A stretch of DNA of 64,000 nucleotides from Dactylorhiza incarnata (GCA_033032865.1 JAWHQI010000166.1:5394001-5458000), one strand, 5' to 3'; shown: positions 22,438-35,000, numbered from the stretch's first letter. Program-made: numbers and translations. Notes: a model not told the origin generated them from the letters alone.

Positions 22438-24026
22438 TTAAGTATAAAAATGTTTAAGGTCGTCGCCACTCCAAGTATTACCGAGCAGGTCTCCCTCTGC
22501 ATTCTGTAGGTGTTACCCTCCCGATTTTAATGTTTCCAATATTACATAGGGACCCTCCAAGTTGGGGTGGATCTTTCCAACTGTCGCTGACCTTTCCGCA
22601 ACATCGACCTTTTTGAGAACTTGATCCCCTTTTACGAATTGTCTGATCCTAATATGTTTATCGAAATATTTGGCCACCCTGCACTTAAATTCCTCCTAAC
22701 GGATCATTGCCAGGTCGCGAAGCTCCTCTACGAGGTCAAGCGAGAGCCACCGTTCGTCCTCATTCTCCAACCTCCGCTCATCGTCTCCTTCCCCTATAAC
22801 GATGATTCGCGGGGACCTCACCTCGAATTCCATCGACAACACGACCTCAGAGCCGGGAGGGAGTTTAAAAGGGATTTCTCTCGTGGCCGCGTTGGGTGTG
22901 GTTCTCAAGGCCCAAAAGACCGAGGGAAGTTGTTCCACCTAGTTACCCTTCAAATTTTCCATCTTATTTTTCAATAGATTCACGATGGTTTTGTTTGTAG
23001 CCTCCACCTGCTCGTTACTCCATGGGTGATGGACGGACGCGAAGCGGAGGTCAATGCCCAATTGGTTGCAGAAGCTAGTGAGTTCTTCACTAGCAAACTA
23101 CGACATATTGTCGGTGATGATTGTGTGGGATAGCCCGTATCAGCAAATTATTTCTCCACATATGAAATTTCTTATTACCTACGAGGTTGTCTTGGACAAC
23201 ACCTTGACATCCAGCCACTTGGAGAAATAGTCAATCATGTCTAGGAGAAACTTCCTCTGCCTGCTGGCTTGGGGGAAAGGGTTTACTAGGTCCATTCCCC
23301 AAATTGCAAAGGGCCATGGCGCTGTGATCGTCTTTAGTCTCTGTGCTGTAGAAGTTGAAGTGGCGTGTAGAGTTGGCACTTCTGATATTTCCTGGCGTAC
23401 TCTGCCGCATCCTTACCGATCGTCGGCCAGAAATAACCTTGATGTAACATCCTTTTTTCCAATGTCTGGATATCTGAATGACTACCCCACTCACCAGAGT
23501 GAATCTCCTCCAGGACTCTGAAGACCTCTTCCTCGATGACACATCTTGTCAAGAGTCCCAATAGGATCTTCCAGTACAGGTCACCACCATGAAGTAAATA
23601 GTATGCAGATTTGTACCTGAACCGCCTCTTATTTGGAACCTTCTCAGGGAACCTGCCTGAGGTCAGGAAAGCGATGAAGGGGTCCATCCATGAGGGCTGT
23701 CGGTCAATTTCCATCAACTCACCTTCTTCAATTGATGGCCAAAATAACTCTGTCACCGTTCCTCCTACACGTTGGACATACTTTGTCAGGAGATCAACTT
23801 GAGTGTTATCCTCCCTCGGCACATGTTGAATGGAGAAAGTGCGGAACATGCCAATGAGACCCCCGACCTTTGCTAGGTACCCTGAAGTGTCCATTCCCTT
23901 GTCTCGAATTCTCCCTTGATCTAGGATGAAACTATCATCGAATCTGTGAAGACCTTCGCGTATTGGATCCCCAACTCCTTTGTCAGATGAAGCCCAGGAG
24001 AGGAACCTTTCGAGCATTTCTCCCAA
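22438..24026 (-). pseudogene. RNase H (partial) and integrase of element A
   Basis: On the minus strand a truncated RNase H (ELGIQYAKVFTDS, then HVPREDNTQVDLLTKYVQ) leads into the integrase zinc domain (HSGEWGSHSD...KCQLYTPL). The integrase core (PWPFAIWGMDLVNPF, then DMIDYFSKW) follows, then the Tat-typical LPSVFWALRTTPNAATREIP near 22930. The C-terminal domain is EGPYVI...GDLLGNTWSGDDLKHFYT, ending with TAA at 22440-22438. Several stops and frameshifts interrupt it, for example before EFETRE and inside the C-terminal domain. After AWEKC at about 24010 the N-terminal half of RNase H is missing. Confidence 0.85.
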
Positions 24027-24660
24027 GCATGGGAGAGGAACCTACTCAACCCTTCCAGCTTCCCTCTCAGACGCTGGACCTCCTTGGCATTTTGGGCGAC
24101 TCCAAATCCAAGATTGCATTTACTTTAACCCGATCCAGCATTCTTTGATAGGTTGCCCATAAATTCTTCAACCCCAAGGGCACCATTTTATAACTATAGC
24201 ACCCACCGTCCGTGTTGAAGAAGACATCCTTGACGACCGGTGGGTGCATTCAGATTTGATGATACCCTGAAAAAGCATCCAAAAAACTCATTACAGGAAA
24301 ACCAATGACTGAGTCTACCAGCGCGTCGATTCGAGGCAGGGGGTAACAATCTTTGGGGCATGCTTTATTTAAAAGAGAAAAGTCTACACACATCCTCCAC
24401 CTCTTATCACTCTTTTTAACCATTATAACATTGGAGACCCAGCTTGGGCACTGGATCTCCGATACAAAACCTGCCTCTAGCAGCTTGCTCACTTCCTCCC
24501 TGATGGGAATGACCAGAGTAGTGGCCACGGACCTTTTCTTCTGGCGGATAGGATGGGCGTTTGAGTCAAGGTTGAGGCGGTGACAAGCCAGATCCGCATC
24601 AATTCCTGGTATTTCCACGGTGCTCAAAGCAAAGATTTCTACGTTCTGTTGGATGCACAT
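24027..24660 (-). pseudogene. Reverse transcriptase of element A, active site deleted
   Basis: The minus strand encodes the Tat-type RT start (KLLEAGFVSEIQCPSWVSNV, DFSLLNKACPKDCYPLPRID, SFLDAFSGYHQI), a stop near 24250, then HPPVVKDVFF...YKMVPLGLKNLWATYQRMLDRV. The next residues are already KVNAILDLESPK, which in this family lies well downstream of the catalytic YVDD box. The segment with the active site is therefore missing by deletion. The element cannot reverse-transcribe itself. Confidence 0.85.
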
Positions 24661-24982
24661 GCAGACCCTCTCCCGATCCTCCTCACTCAGCCTTCCGCTG
24701 ACCTACACTTTCTCGGGCCTCACGCCCGGGCTAATGATCTCCTTCTCCTTTACCTCCTCTGCCACCTCCAAGCCTGGCTCTATCCTCCATCGCCTTATCA
24801 ACCTCTTCTGCCTCCTACTTCCATGAGATGGTGTTGACCATCATGACATAGCACTGTCTAGCCACCCTGGGGTCTCCTTTGACCCGGATTTGGACTCCTC
24901 CCATATTATATTTCATGAATTGATGGTAGGAGGAAGTCACGCATCAGAAGGCGCTGATGAGTGGTCATCCAAAGATGGTATT

Positions 24983-25384
24983 TTAGCTGCCCGGGGCATC
25001 CATGATGACAAATCGACAGTTCTTTGATGTTCCTCCAAGAGTCACGAGGAGATTGGCTCCTCCCTCTACCTCCTTTCTCTCTCCAGAAATTCCAAAATGT
25101 GGACCGTCCGAGGCAAGCACCATCTTTGCCTCCATCTTCATCTCATACAAGGCCTTCTTGAAAATCACATTCTCGGAACTCCCATTATCCACCAATATTT
25201 TGGAGATCGTGAAGTTCTCGATCGCCGTCTGAATTACTAGTGCATCGCAAAATGGATCCTCGTACTCAGGCATGTCCTTCGCTGAGAAGTTGATCTTCTC
25301 CTTTGGGGGGGGGGGGGGGGGGGGGGGGGAGGGGGGAGGGACATCGAGGCGACACTCTGATGATAGATGACATGAAGGCTCCAC
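24983..25384 (-). pseudogene. Aspartic protease region of element A
   Basis: The minus-strand frame contains DALVIQTAIENFTISKILVD followed by NGSSENVIFKKAL, the Tat-type retropepsin. The usual T/G of the catalytic triplet is replaced by N (VDNGSS). An N-terminal polyproline run results from a 25-nt homopolymer (25305-25329), whose length strongly affects the frame. Between this block and RT (24661-24982) the linker is recognisable only in part. Confidence 0.78.
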
Positions 25385-25508
25385 TTGCGGGTGGCCTCAA
25401 TCCCCCCCCATGGATCACCCCGATCCCGTCTTGGGTACCCACATTTACCCGGTCTTCACATCGATCTTCCACTTCCACTCCTTCTCTTCTTACTCTCACT
25501 CCATTATT

Positions 25509-26496
25509 CTACTGTTGATGTGGTTGCTGCCCCCACCGGGGTCTTCTCCCTTTCTTGACTTCTAATAACTCTAGGTAGGTGGCCGTTGCGTGACCTTCCT
25601 CCCGGTGGAAGTCACAGTTGGGCAATGTCATCCTTCCCCTTCTGTCCCCTCCTGGGCGGTTCTTTCTTCCTACTCTTCCTCCTCGATGGATTGTTATGGA
25701 TTGCTGGGGCAGGAGTTGGAATGTTCTCGGGCCTGGTGGCCACCCGGGGGGGGGGGGGGGGGCTGAACCGTCCTTGCCCCGCCTGAATGTTTCCTCCCAT
25801 GTAAATGCTCTCTTCCTTGGCCTTGATGAGGTCCTCACTGTGGCCTCAAAATTAGTCGGTTGACCGGTGGCTGAAATCTCTATCCTGGCTTATACCCCCC
25901 GGGGCCCCCTGAAACCCCCGCCTCCTTGGCTCTTCTATTTTCTTCATCTCCTTCTCCTGCGAACCTCCTAGCGCCTTCTCCTCGCTCCCGGACGACTTGG
26001 CCAACTTTGCCACAAATGCATGGTTCGTGGCCTCACTCTCAATATCCTGCCCTGCTCGCTCTATTAGTTCCTCATAGGACTGAGGGGGATCCACGACAAG
26101 TCCCACTTTGAATAGCCCCTGCCGCAACCCAAGGGTGAAGTCAAGCTGCAAGGTATGTCCGGGTACCTCATGGACTAAAAGAACCTCCTCCTTGAAGCGA
26201 TTCATGTAGGTCCCCAATGAATCCTCAGCCCCCTGCTAGATTAGGAAAAGAGCCTCGACACCCTTCTTCCTCTTCTTGGACGTGGTAAACCGCGACAGGA
26301 AACTCCGACGCAAGTCCTCAAAATTGTAGATGGTCATTGAGGGAAGCTGGTGGAACCAATCCCTCGTCTATCCTTTAAATGAGATGGCGTACAACCTACA
26401 CTTGAAGGCATCCGTCATCTGCCTGATGGAGACGACATCCTCGAACAATTGGAGATGTTGGAGGCGTCCATCCTTGCCCGTGTAGTAAGTAGGACA
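25509..26496 (-). pseudogene. Gag of element A, C-terminal part
   Basis: On the minus strand, from the insertion point, the gag core reads FEDVVSIRQMTDAFKCRLYA, then DWFHQLPSMTIYNFEDLRRS, then GTYMNRFKEEVLLVHEVPG, matching Tat-lineage gag. A basic tail ends in a nucleocapsid-like NCDFHREEGHATATYLEL in which the last cysteine of the CX2HX5HX4C-type motif is a tyrosine. There are in-frame stops near 26370 and 26236 and a frameshift near 25850. A 17-nt G run (25746-25762) adds frame uncertainty. The 5' part of the same gag is at 46653-47040. Confidence 0.82.
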
Positions 26497-26501
26497 TAGC
26501 G
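26497..26501. repeat. Left 5-bp target duplication of element B (TAGCG)
   Basis: TAGCG at 26497-26501 abuts the LTR end of B and recurs at 46648-46652 next to the other end of B. The two copies of A's gag flank it, which proves insertion of one retrotransposon into another. Confidence 0.88.
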
Positions 26502-29500
26502 TGTAAGACCCCATTTTTTTTTGAAAACCCTGGTCTTATGCACAGAACCGCCGCTTTGCATTGGCACAATCATTCGAGAAGGTCGCCACTACAAAATGTC
26601 GATTCTGCCGGCCATATCAATCACAAAAGAAGTAAAGCTTAAACAAACATATAGAAGTTCAAGTTCATATCACATAGAAAATAAAACCATCAAAAGAGAT
26701 GCCCACATACAGTAACTGAATAAAAGATAACAATAATAATAAAGGGCTCCTGCCCGATACATCAATTCCTCACTATAATTTCACACGCGGAAGCATAATC
26801 TACTAAAGCTAGTAAGACACTCACAGATCCTGTCATCGGAGCTCCCGTGCTAGACTGCCCCGCCTCCATCTGCACCAGCCTCTAGTGCTGTAGCGTCTCC
26901 TCGGTCCCCTAAAATGATAAGGTCCACCGACCGTTAGTCAAAAGACTAAGCCAATCCCCTACCCCTCCCCCGGTGACTCTTAGGCATCGAGCGGGAAGGA
27001 TGAAGCGGAGGACATCAAGGGGTATAATCAAAAGCAGGCTACAATGAGTCTAACTACGGAAGGGTGTATCGGTAAGCAATATAATGTACAACAAGTAAAG
27101 CAGTAGGAAGTAAAACAGTAACAAGTAAGCAGTAGTAATAAGTAAAGCAGTGCTAAGCATAAGAGTACTAAGGAAATAGTATTAAAGAAGTGTAACCTTA
27201 ATTTATAGGAATGCCCATACAAACCTATAGACCAAGAGGTCGTTCAGAAGGGCCTATCGTATAAAAAGTCTCATAACCAATTTATACGATAGGGGTAGTG
27301 GTTGAAATGCAATGTTTATGTTATGTCATGCAAGGTATGCAGTTAGATGTTATGTTCATACAAGTGCAACTCACACACTACGACTCTATGCACACAGACC
27401 TTTAGTTCCCCCTTTTTGGAGCTAGCAAAACTCCCAGGATACTCCCGTAGTGGCAAACTGAAGCGGTGGGTTGGGCCTCGCCCACCTCTAGGTTGGTATC
27501 TGCACTACCTAACCTAGACCTATCGTACGCCTCAACACTAAGAACAGAACATCGGAGCTCCTGCGTACTCTTGCTGGCTAGTCCACCAGACTTTTCTTTG
27601 GTAAAGTGTTAACCACACTTACCGAACCAAAGTATCGACGTCGGTGCGACGACCGTCAACACTAATGACCCACCACCTTTATGCACATACAATATGTTAC
27701 CAACTATCCGCGAGCCCTAAGCTACCCGGACTAACCTGTCCGACACAATAACCTTCCGAGCCACCGGCTCGCTGGACTAACCCGTACGTGCCAACAACCA
27801 CCGAGCCTACCGCTCGTAAGAACAAACCTAACTAGTCTCCTTAACCATGGGGTGTGGATGTGTGCATTATTAAGTTAATCTTGCACCGCTATTTATTCCT
27901 ATATTTTAGGGTTAACCATGGACTTCCCGAGGACTACCCTATGAGGGGCTCGCTACGGCACTAGAAACTATAATGGGATGACACCCCAAAGCAACCTTTC
28001 CAAGGCACTTAATGTTATTAGTGACTACCCATAAGTATACCTTTCTTATCATTACACTTGGACTACCCTATGTATTTTATGATCTTCTAAGGGGAAAGAC
28101 GATCTTTCGTCGGTCCCGAACACGACCTTACCCCTTAGCTTATCGGGTACACCTCACAGATCTTGGCACAAATCGTGCGGCCCTGGGTCATCGTCTACCT
28201 TCAGCCAAGGGCACAGATTGCCTATGCCCGAACCTCCTTTCTCCTCATTTTCCCGGCCATCTAAGCGCCGCCCCAGCCGACCAATGCCACCACCACCTCC
28301 GTTGAGGTGGTGGCTGACGATTAGGGGTGGTTGGCCGGCCGGAGGTGGCCGGAAGAAAGAGTTTTAACGGGGGAAAGAGGGCTCAAAATGAGCCCTTTTG
28401 GGAGCTTGATTCGAGCCCGATTTGGCTGAAATCAAGCCCCAAACCAGATGAGGATCTAGCACTAGGGGAGGAGGGGAGGATCAGACCTGTAGGGTGGCCT
28501 GAGGCCACGCATTCCGATGGGTTTCCATGGCCGGAGCTTGAGATTTAGGTACCATGTCGATCTAGGCCTGCTCTGCATGATTCTCACTGGAAGAAGCGGG
28601 GTTTCACTCCTCTCACTCCTCTGAAGGTGTTAAAGAGGCTAATTGGAGGCAAGAGAGGGGTTTCACATGGTGGCCATTAATGTCCTTGATGGAGAATTTC
28701 GGTTTCATGTGGGGGAGGTGAATTAGGCATCAATGTGGTTGGGAGAGGGCTGAAAACTCCTCCTATCCCCAAGAGGAGATGAATGGTGCCATCAATGGGG
28801 AAGATTGGAGGTTTCTTATTCCTCCCCATTAACTCCCCCTTCTCTTTCTCTCTTTCAAATTGGGCTTTCTCTCTCATAGCCAAATTTCTTAAAATTGAAT
28901 GGCCAATTTAGTAGCACCCAATCCCATTAGGTGGTGGACCACCTCAATTTGGTCTAGCCCAAGTGAATTGGGCTTGATTAGGTCAAAATAGGTCATTTTG
29001 ACCTAAATTTAGCATAAGGTTGACTTTGGTCAATTTGACCATTTTGGTTGACCCCAATGGGTGGATAGTCACCCATTGGCCTCCCTTAAGGGTTAGGAAG
29101 GTCTAGGTAGGGTCAATTTGGCAAGGTGAGGGTGAATTGACCCTTAATAGGCCACTTTGACCAAAATTGGGCTAACGTTGACTTTGGTCAATTTGACCAA
29201 ATCGGAGGCCCCATGATGGGGTTTTCGGTCCCTTGGGTCCCTAATATCCTTTTAAGGGTAGGGGTAAGGTCAATTTGGCATGGTGGAGGCCAATTGTCCC
29301 TAATTAAGCTATTTTGACCAATTTAGGGTTAGGGTTGACTTTGGTCAATTTGGCCTCTTTGGTTGACCCCAATGGGTCCCTGGTGCTATAAGGGGACCGC
29401 TAAAGGGTTAGGGATGTTATGGTGGGGTCAAGGGATCAAGGCGAGGCCCTAAAGTCCAACCCTAGGCTTGGTATCTGAAAACTGCTATTTGCAGACCACT

Positions 29501-29615
29501 TGGGTTTTCTCATTCTTACCTAAGTTCACATGATTCTGAGCTTTTCTTATGGTTTTGTCATGACCTAGTCATGACAAAACCATCTTAGTGGTCTAGTTAT
29601 TTGGGGGATGTTACA
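26502..29615 (-). mobile_element. 3' LTR of element B (Tekay-like gypsy), internally deleted
   Basis: On the minus strand it runs from TGTAACATCCCCC (29615) to GGGTCTTACA (26502), 3114 bp. It matches the 5-kb LTR at 32057-37054 in inverted orientation, except that about 2 kb (counterpart of about 33430-35430) is missing, with the breakpoint near 28150-28250. The 5' part of the LTR contains three degenerate direct repeats of about 158 bp (marker GTTGACTTTGGTCAATTTG at about 29018, 29176 and 29334). No coding sequence was seen. Confidence 0.88.
29018..29480. repeat. 158-bp degenerate triplicate within the B LTR
   Basis: Three consecutive units share GTTGACTTTGGTCAATTTG, then a CCCAATGGG or ATGATGGGG block, then AGGGTTAGG and GGTCAATTTGGCA blocks. 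The same three-unit organisation recurs in inverted orientation at about 32300-32680 in element C, so it is an original property of this LTR family. Confidence 0.7.
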
Positions 29616-29709
29616 AATCTCAATACATAAAATAAAAATTTCGTCTCCGAAATTCAGGTTAGGCCTGTGGGGTTCCTACAGCAAGTGGTTAAATGTAACA
29701 TCCCAAAAA

Positions 29710-30021
29710 TTAAGTTATACCTGTCGTAAAGAGCTCCAGATACTTTTGCTTCATCAAGTCCAGTGGCTCCCATGTATGCTCCTCCTATCCATTATTCCTC
29801 CACATGACTTTGACCAACGGAACCTTCTTGCGCCGCAGGACTCGCATCCCCGTATCGTCTATCTGGACCGGCTCTAGGTTTACTGACCAATCAGTAGCTA
29901 CCGACCCCTCTGTAGTAGATATCTGCTGATCTGGCCGTAGTTGAGCCCTCCTGAGTGAGGAGACGTGGAAGACGTCGTGCAATCCCGCTAACTCCAGCGG
30001 TAGCTCTAGTCTGTAAGCCAA
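29710..30021 (-). pseudogene. C-terminal end of Pol of element B
   Basis: The minus strand encodes LAYRLELPLELAGLHDVFHV, then SSLRRAQLR, then QIDDTGMRVLRRKKVPLVKV and WRNNG. A stop at 29787-29785 follows and the frame then continues as EEHTWEPLDLMKQKY to the normal stop at 29712-29710. This is the integrase tail and chromodomain-like end of a chromovirus. Everything upstream is missing because the sequence switches at about 30022 to filler and then to element C on the opposite strand. Confidence 0.85.
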
Positions 30022-30050
30022 GGGTATGGGTGCCATTCTGATGCAGAACG
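30022..30050 (+). other. Templated filler at the B/C deletion junction
   Basis: GGGTATGGGTG.CATTCTGATG and the following CAGAAC are an almost exact copy (one mismatch) of 30065-30094, the RNase H segment of C that lies just beyond the junction. It sits between the last B base and the first C base (DASYQG codons start at 30051). Such short locally copied inserts are typical of end-joining repair with template switching. Confidence 0.7.
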
Positions 30051-31960
30051 GATGCGTCTTACCAGGGTATGGGTGTCATTCTGATGCAGAACGGGCACGT
30101 GATAGCATACGCTTCCCGCTAGTTAAAGAACCATGAGCAAAATTACCCGGTGCATGACTTGGAGATGGGAGTGGTTGTATTCGCTCTGAATATCTGGCGG
30201 CATTACCTCTATGGCGTCCACTGCGACATTTTTTCCGATCACAAGAATCTGAAGTACGTAGATACGCAGAAGGAGCTGAACATTCGACAGAGATGCTGGG
30301 TGGAGTTCTTATCCAACTACCAGTACATGATGCATTACCACCCTGGGAAGGTGTATGTGGTGGCCGATGCACTGAGCAAGAGAACTACCACGTTAGGAGC
30401 AGAGCCCCAGTTGATGGCCATGGAGCTGGTACGGACGTTCGAGGACATGCAGATCTCCTTAGTATTTGAGGATGATCCTGAGCTTTATGAGGAGTACTTG
30501 GCGGCGATGAGTACCACATATGACATCCGGAACTGCATCAGGGATGGGCAGAGGCAGGATGCCAAGCTAGAGCCGATATTCAGAGCCTTGGAGGCAGGCT
30601 CAGGTGAAGACTATTCGTTGAAGGACGACCTGTTGAGTTTTAAAGGCTGAGTATATATACCGGCAGGAGGACGGATTTGGGAGGATATTACGGCGGAGTC
30701 TCACAACAGTAGGTATTCGGTGCATCCGGGTATCACCAAACTGATGGCAGATCTGAAGAGGACCATGTACTGGCCGGGTATGAAGAAGGACATCACCTAT
30801 TTTGTGACCCACTGTGAGTCTTGCCAACTCGTGAAGGCAGAATGCAGAAACCCAGTCGGACTATTGCAGCCACTCCCGGTGTCGGAGTGGAAGTTCGACA
30901 ACATTGCGATGGACTTTATACACGGTCTTCCCCAATCACATGTGGGGAATGACTCGATATGGGTGATCATCGACAGATTGACGAAGGTGGAAAAATTCAT
31001 TCCAGTCAGGAAGGACGGTCCAGTCGGTGATTTGGTACGGAGGTTCGTGGAGCAGTTTGTTCGGTACCATGATGTGCCTAGGACGATCCTGTCGGACCGG
31101 GACGAACGATTTACATTGATGGAGTGGAGAGCGGTGCAGGCTTACTTAAGCACCCGATTGACATTTAGCAATGCATTCCACCACCAGACAGACGGGAAAA
31201 CGGAGCGTACCAACCAGACCTTTGAGGATCTTCTACGTCTATGCATTCTCGAGCGCGGGGAGCCATGGGAGAGGATGTTGTCGTTAGTCGAGTTCTCGTA
31301 CAACAACAGTCACCAGGCCAGTATAGGCATGACACCATATGAGGCATTATACGAACGAAGGTGCAGGACCCAATTGTCTTGGATCCAGGATGAGGATCCC
31401 AAGGCACTTGGCTCAGAGTTCGTGGAGGACACGGAGGCTCAGTGAGGCTGATTCAAGAAAGGATGCTGGAGGCCCAGAGCAGGCAGGCCAAGTATTATAA
31501 TGCGCGACATCATATGGTAGAGTTCCAGGTGGGAGATCGGGTTTTCTTGAAGATACGTCCGATGCATGGAGTCTCGTGGGTTCGCGGGCGGAAGAAGCTC
31601 AGTCTGAGATACATGGGGCCTTACATGATTCTAGAGCGGATCGACTCCTTGGCCTATAGACTTGAGCTACCGCCGGAGTTAGAGGGACTGCATGATGTCT
31701 TCCACATCTCCTCGCTGAGGAGGGCTCTACTACGGCAAGAGCAGCAAATATCAACTGCAGAAGGGCTGGTAGCTACTGATCGATCGGTTCGCCTGGAGCC
31801 GGTTCAGATAGACGACACATAGTTGCGTGTCTTGAACCGTAAGAAGGTCCCGCTAGTCAAGGTCCTGTGGAGGAACCATGGACAAGAGGAGCACACCTAG
31901 GAACCACTGGACCTGATGCAGCAAAAGTACCCTGAGCTCTTTACGACAGGTATAATTTAA
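30051..31960 (+). pseudogene. RNase H-integrase part of Pol of element C
   Basis: The plus strand starts inside RNase H (DASYQGMGVILMQNGHVIAY), runs through [20 protein letters not shown] and VVADALSK, and reaches the integrase zinc domain (HPGITKLMADLKR...HCESCQLVKAE). The core follows (MDFIHGLP, DRLTK, ILSDRDERF, KTERTNQTFEDLLR) and then the C-terminal domain (LAYRLELPPELEGLHDVFHI). The 5' part of the element is missing. There are stops at about 30108 and 30648, and a frameshift near 31440. A stop at 31820 lies just before the chromodomain-like end (RKKVPLVKVLWRNHGQEEHT) and another lies within it. The last codon is TAA at 31958-31960. The family is the same as B. Confidence 0.88.
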
Positions 31961-32056
31961 TTTTCTGGGATGTTACATTTTCTTACCTGTAGTAGAAACC
32001 CCACAGACTTAACCTGAATTTCGAGGATGAAATTTTTATTTTTATGTATTGGGATT

Positions 32057-35000
32057 TATAACATCCCCCAAACAACTAGACGCCCAAGTTGGTTTTGTCA
32101 TGACTAGGTCATGACAAAACCATAGGAAGAGCTCAAGACCATGTGAGTTTGGGTGAGAAAGGGAAAACCCAAGTGGTCTGCAAATAGTAGTTTTCAGATA
32201 CCTAACCTAGGGTTGGACTTTAGGGTCTCACCTTGAACCTTGACCCCACCATAGTGTCCCTAACCCACTAGGAGCCTCCTTGGAGCACCAAAGACCCATT
32301 GGGGTCAACAAAAGGGGCCAAATTGACCAAAGTCAACCCTAACCCAAAATTAATCAAACTAGCTCAATTAGGGCCAATTGGCCTCCACCATGCCAAATTC
32401 AACCTGCCCCTAACCTCATAGGGTCACTAGGGACCTAATGAACCAAAAAGCCCTATCATGGGACCTCTAATTTGACCATTTTACCCTAAGTCAACCCTAA
32501 CCCTATTTTTGGTCAAAGTGCCCTATAAAGGGGCAATTCACCCTCACCTTGACAAATTGACAATACCTAGACCTTTCTAACCCTTAAGGGAGGCCATTGG
32601 AGCCTAATCCACCCATTGGGGTCAACCCAATTGGTCAATTTGACCAAAGTCAACTTTGTCCTAAATTAGGTCAAAATAACCTAATTTGCCCAAATTAAAC
32701 CCAATCCACTTGGGCTAGCCCAACTAAAGTGGTCCACCACCTAGCGGGCTTGGTAATTACTGAAATCACCACTCAATTTCTATAGTTGGAGAAAATGGAG
32801 GTTTCCCCCAAATTGAAGAGAGAAGGAGAGCATTCATGGTGATTAATGCATTTGATCCTTCAATTCCTCCCCAACTGATGAACATTCACTTGCCCCTTCA
32901 GTTACAAACACATCTCTGGAGTTTCTATGGCCAGGGGAGATGAATTAGGGGAGAATTAGAGGTGGCCAAAATCTCCACTAATGGCCATTAATGGCAATTG
33001 ATGTCAGGGCTCCTCCCCTCCCTCAATTGATCTCCTTAACACCTTCAGAGGTCGGAGAGGAGTGAAACCTCTCTCTTCCCTGAAGAAATCGAGCCCTCCC
33101 AGTGTGAATTGACATGGTGCTGAAAGCTCCACATCCGGCAATGGCGACTCGCCAGAATACGCACCACCAAGCCCCCACACAGGTCCGATCCTCCTCCTCT
33201 CCCTTAGTGTTAGATCTTTTGATGATTTGGGGCTTGATCCGAGCTCAATTGGGCTCGGATCGTTCTTCTGAAAGGGCTCGATTCGATCCCTCTTTCCCCT
33301 CCCGAAACCCCTACTCCGGCCACCACCGGTCGGCAAGGGACCTCCTATCGCCAGCCCCCACCTCAACGGAGTTGGTGGTGGCACTTGCCGGCCGGGGAGA
33401 GGTGAGGGTGGCCGGGAAATCATCTCGCAAAGAAGCCCAGGACGGGCTGTCGTGCGCCGTCCATCTATCGGGGATGATGACCATGAGCCGTCGGATCTGT
33501 CGTGATCAGCTATTCGCAGATTTAAATGATTATGTTATAATGTTATTTCATTTTGTCACACTTCCTGCAGTATTTTATTTTAATTATTAAAAATACTAGG
33601 ACCCCTTAAATGAAAAAGTGCCCAACATAAATGTTGTAGCCCTTGGTGTCTAGATTAAGTGAAAATTTGTTTCAGGTCAATAGGGGCACTATATCCCCCT
33701 GTGGAGTTATTTTGCTAGGACTGGTCCCTTGGGTTGGACAGTCACAAATTCTTGAGTATCTTTCTATTGGTAAATGGTATGGCCTTGAAATTTGAAACCT
33801 AGGCTATTTACACCTACCCACACATCATAACCAAAGATGGGAATTTTAGGAGAACCTTTTTCTAAGGTTTTTGTAATAATTTCATAAATCAAATATTAAT
33901 TAATTAGTGGGTCAAATGACCTCCAATGCCCTCCAAATTTTGGTGGGTATTTCTTAGGGTTATCATATGACCCTGGTAAAAATCTCAGCCCAATTAGGAC
34001 TGATTTGGTTGGGTAATTTGTCAACCCATGTTAGGTCAAACTAGGTCAAATTAGGGTATGGCGTTTATTTTGGGGTATGGTTGTCAAAACTCATCAACAT
34101 GAGTTGAAACCTTGGCCACTGGTTTAGGATCACCTAAAACACCTCCATGAGTGAGATGGGGTGGTGTAGAGGTAGATATGCCATAGGACCCTAGTTTCTC
34201 GTTGGTGTGCAGATAGAACCTTGTGAAGGCCATGTGGTCAAAAGCCCTAGAATGGCCATGGAATTTAGGAGATAAGTTCATGGGGTGTGATTATGCTCTA
34301 GTGAATTTTGAGAGAATTTTAGGAGTACTTATTTCCCCTAAAATTAGGTCATAACCCCTTTAGGGAAATTTTTTATATGAGATATTTACATGTTCAAATT
34401 GCCTTGGATGGCGATGAAACCTTAGTAGTGTCTTTATATTCTAATGATGGACTTATGGTAATTTTTGTGAAATTAATTAGATTATTTAACCACCACTTCA
34501 TTCACAAGCCACTTAATTTACCTAAATCTTAAGAAATATAATTAAGGATCCAAAACTCTTTGGAAAAATGTGCAACTTAGTGATAGTACATTTCAGAGCA
34601 CTAGGAAGCTCTATAAATTTTTGTATAATTTTTGGAGACTGATATCAGTAGGCCACTTCACAACATGCTCATATTTGGATTTATTTGGAATATTTATTTA
34701 GGTGAGAAAATTATTTCCATAAATTGTGAAATTTAGTCAACAAGCTTGTATGAACATTTTAAAGAGCTAGTATTTCTTTCATAATTTTAAGAATTAATTA
34801 ACAGTAGGTTCCTTCACAATTTTCCCTAGACAGGGTTTCTTTGGAATATTTATTTATGTAGTTAATTTGCCTTTGTAAATTCTGAAATTTGGCCTGAGAA
34901 CTTTTCTGATTAATATAAATGTCTGGTAATTTTCCCATAATTTTTGGACAAGGATTTCTGGTGGTTCCTTCTTTAAATTCTAATTTTGGATAAATATTCA

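Noticed and set aside
22621..24837. Plus-strand ORFs opposite element A pol
   Set aside because: They are complements of the recognised RT, RNase H and integrase blocks on the minus strand.
33114..33590. 158-codon ORF in the C LTR
   Set aside because: The B LTR counterpart is broken, opposite-strand ORFs of similar length overlap it, and there is no motif.
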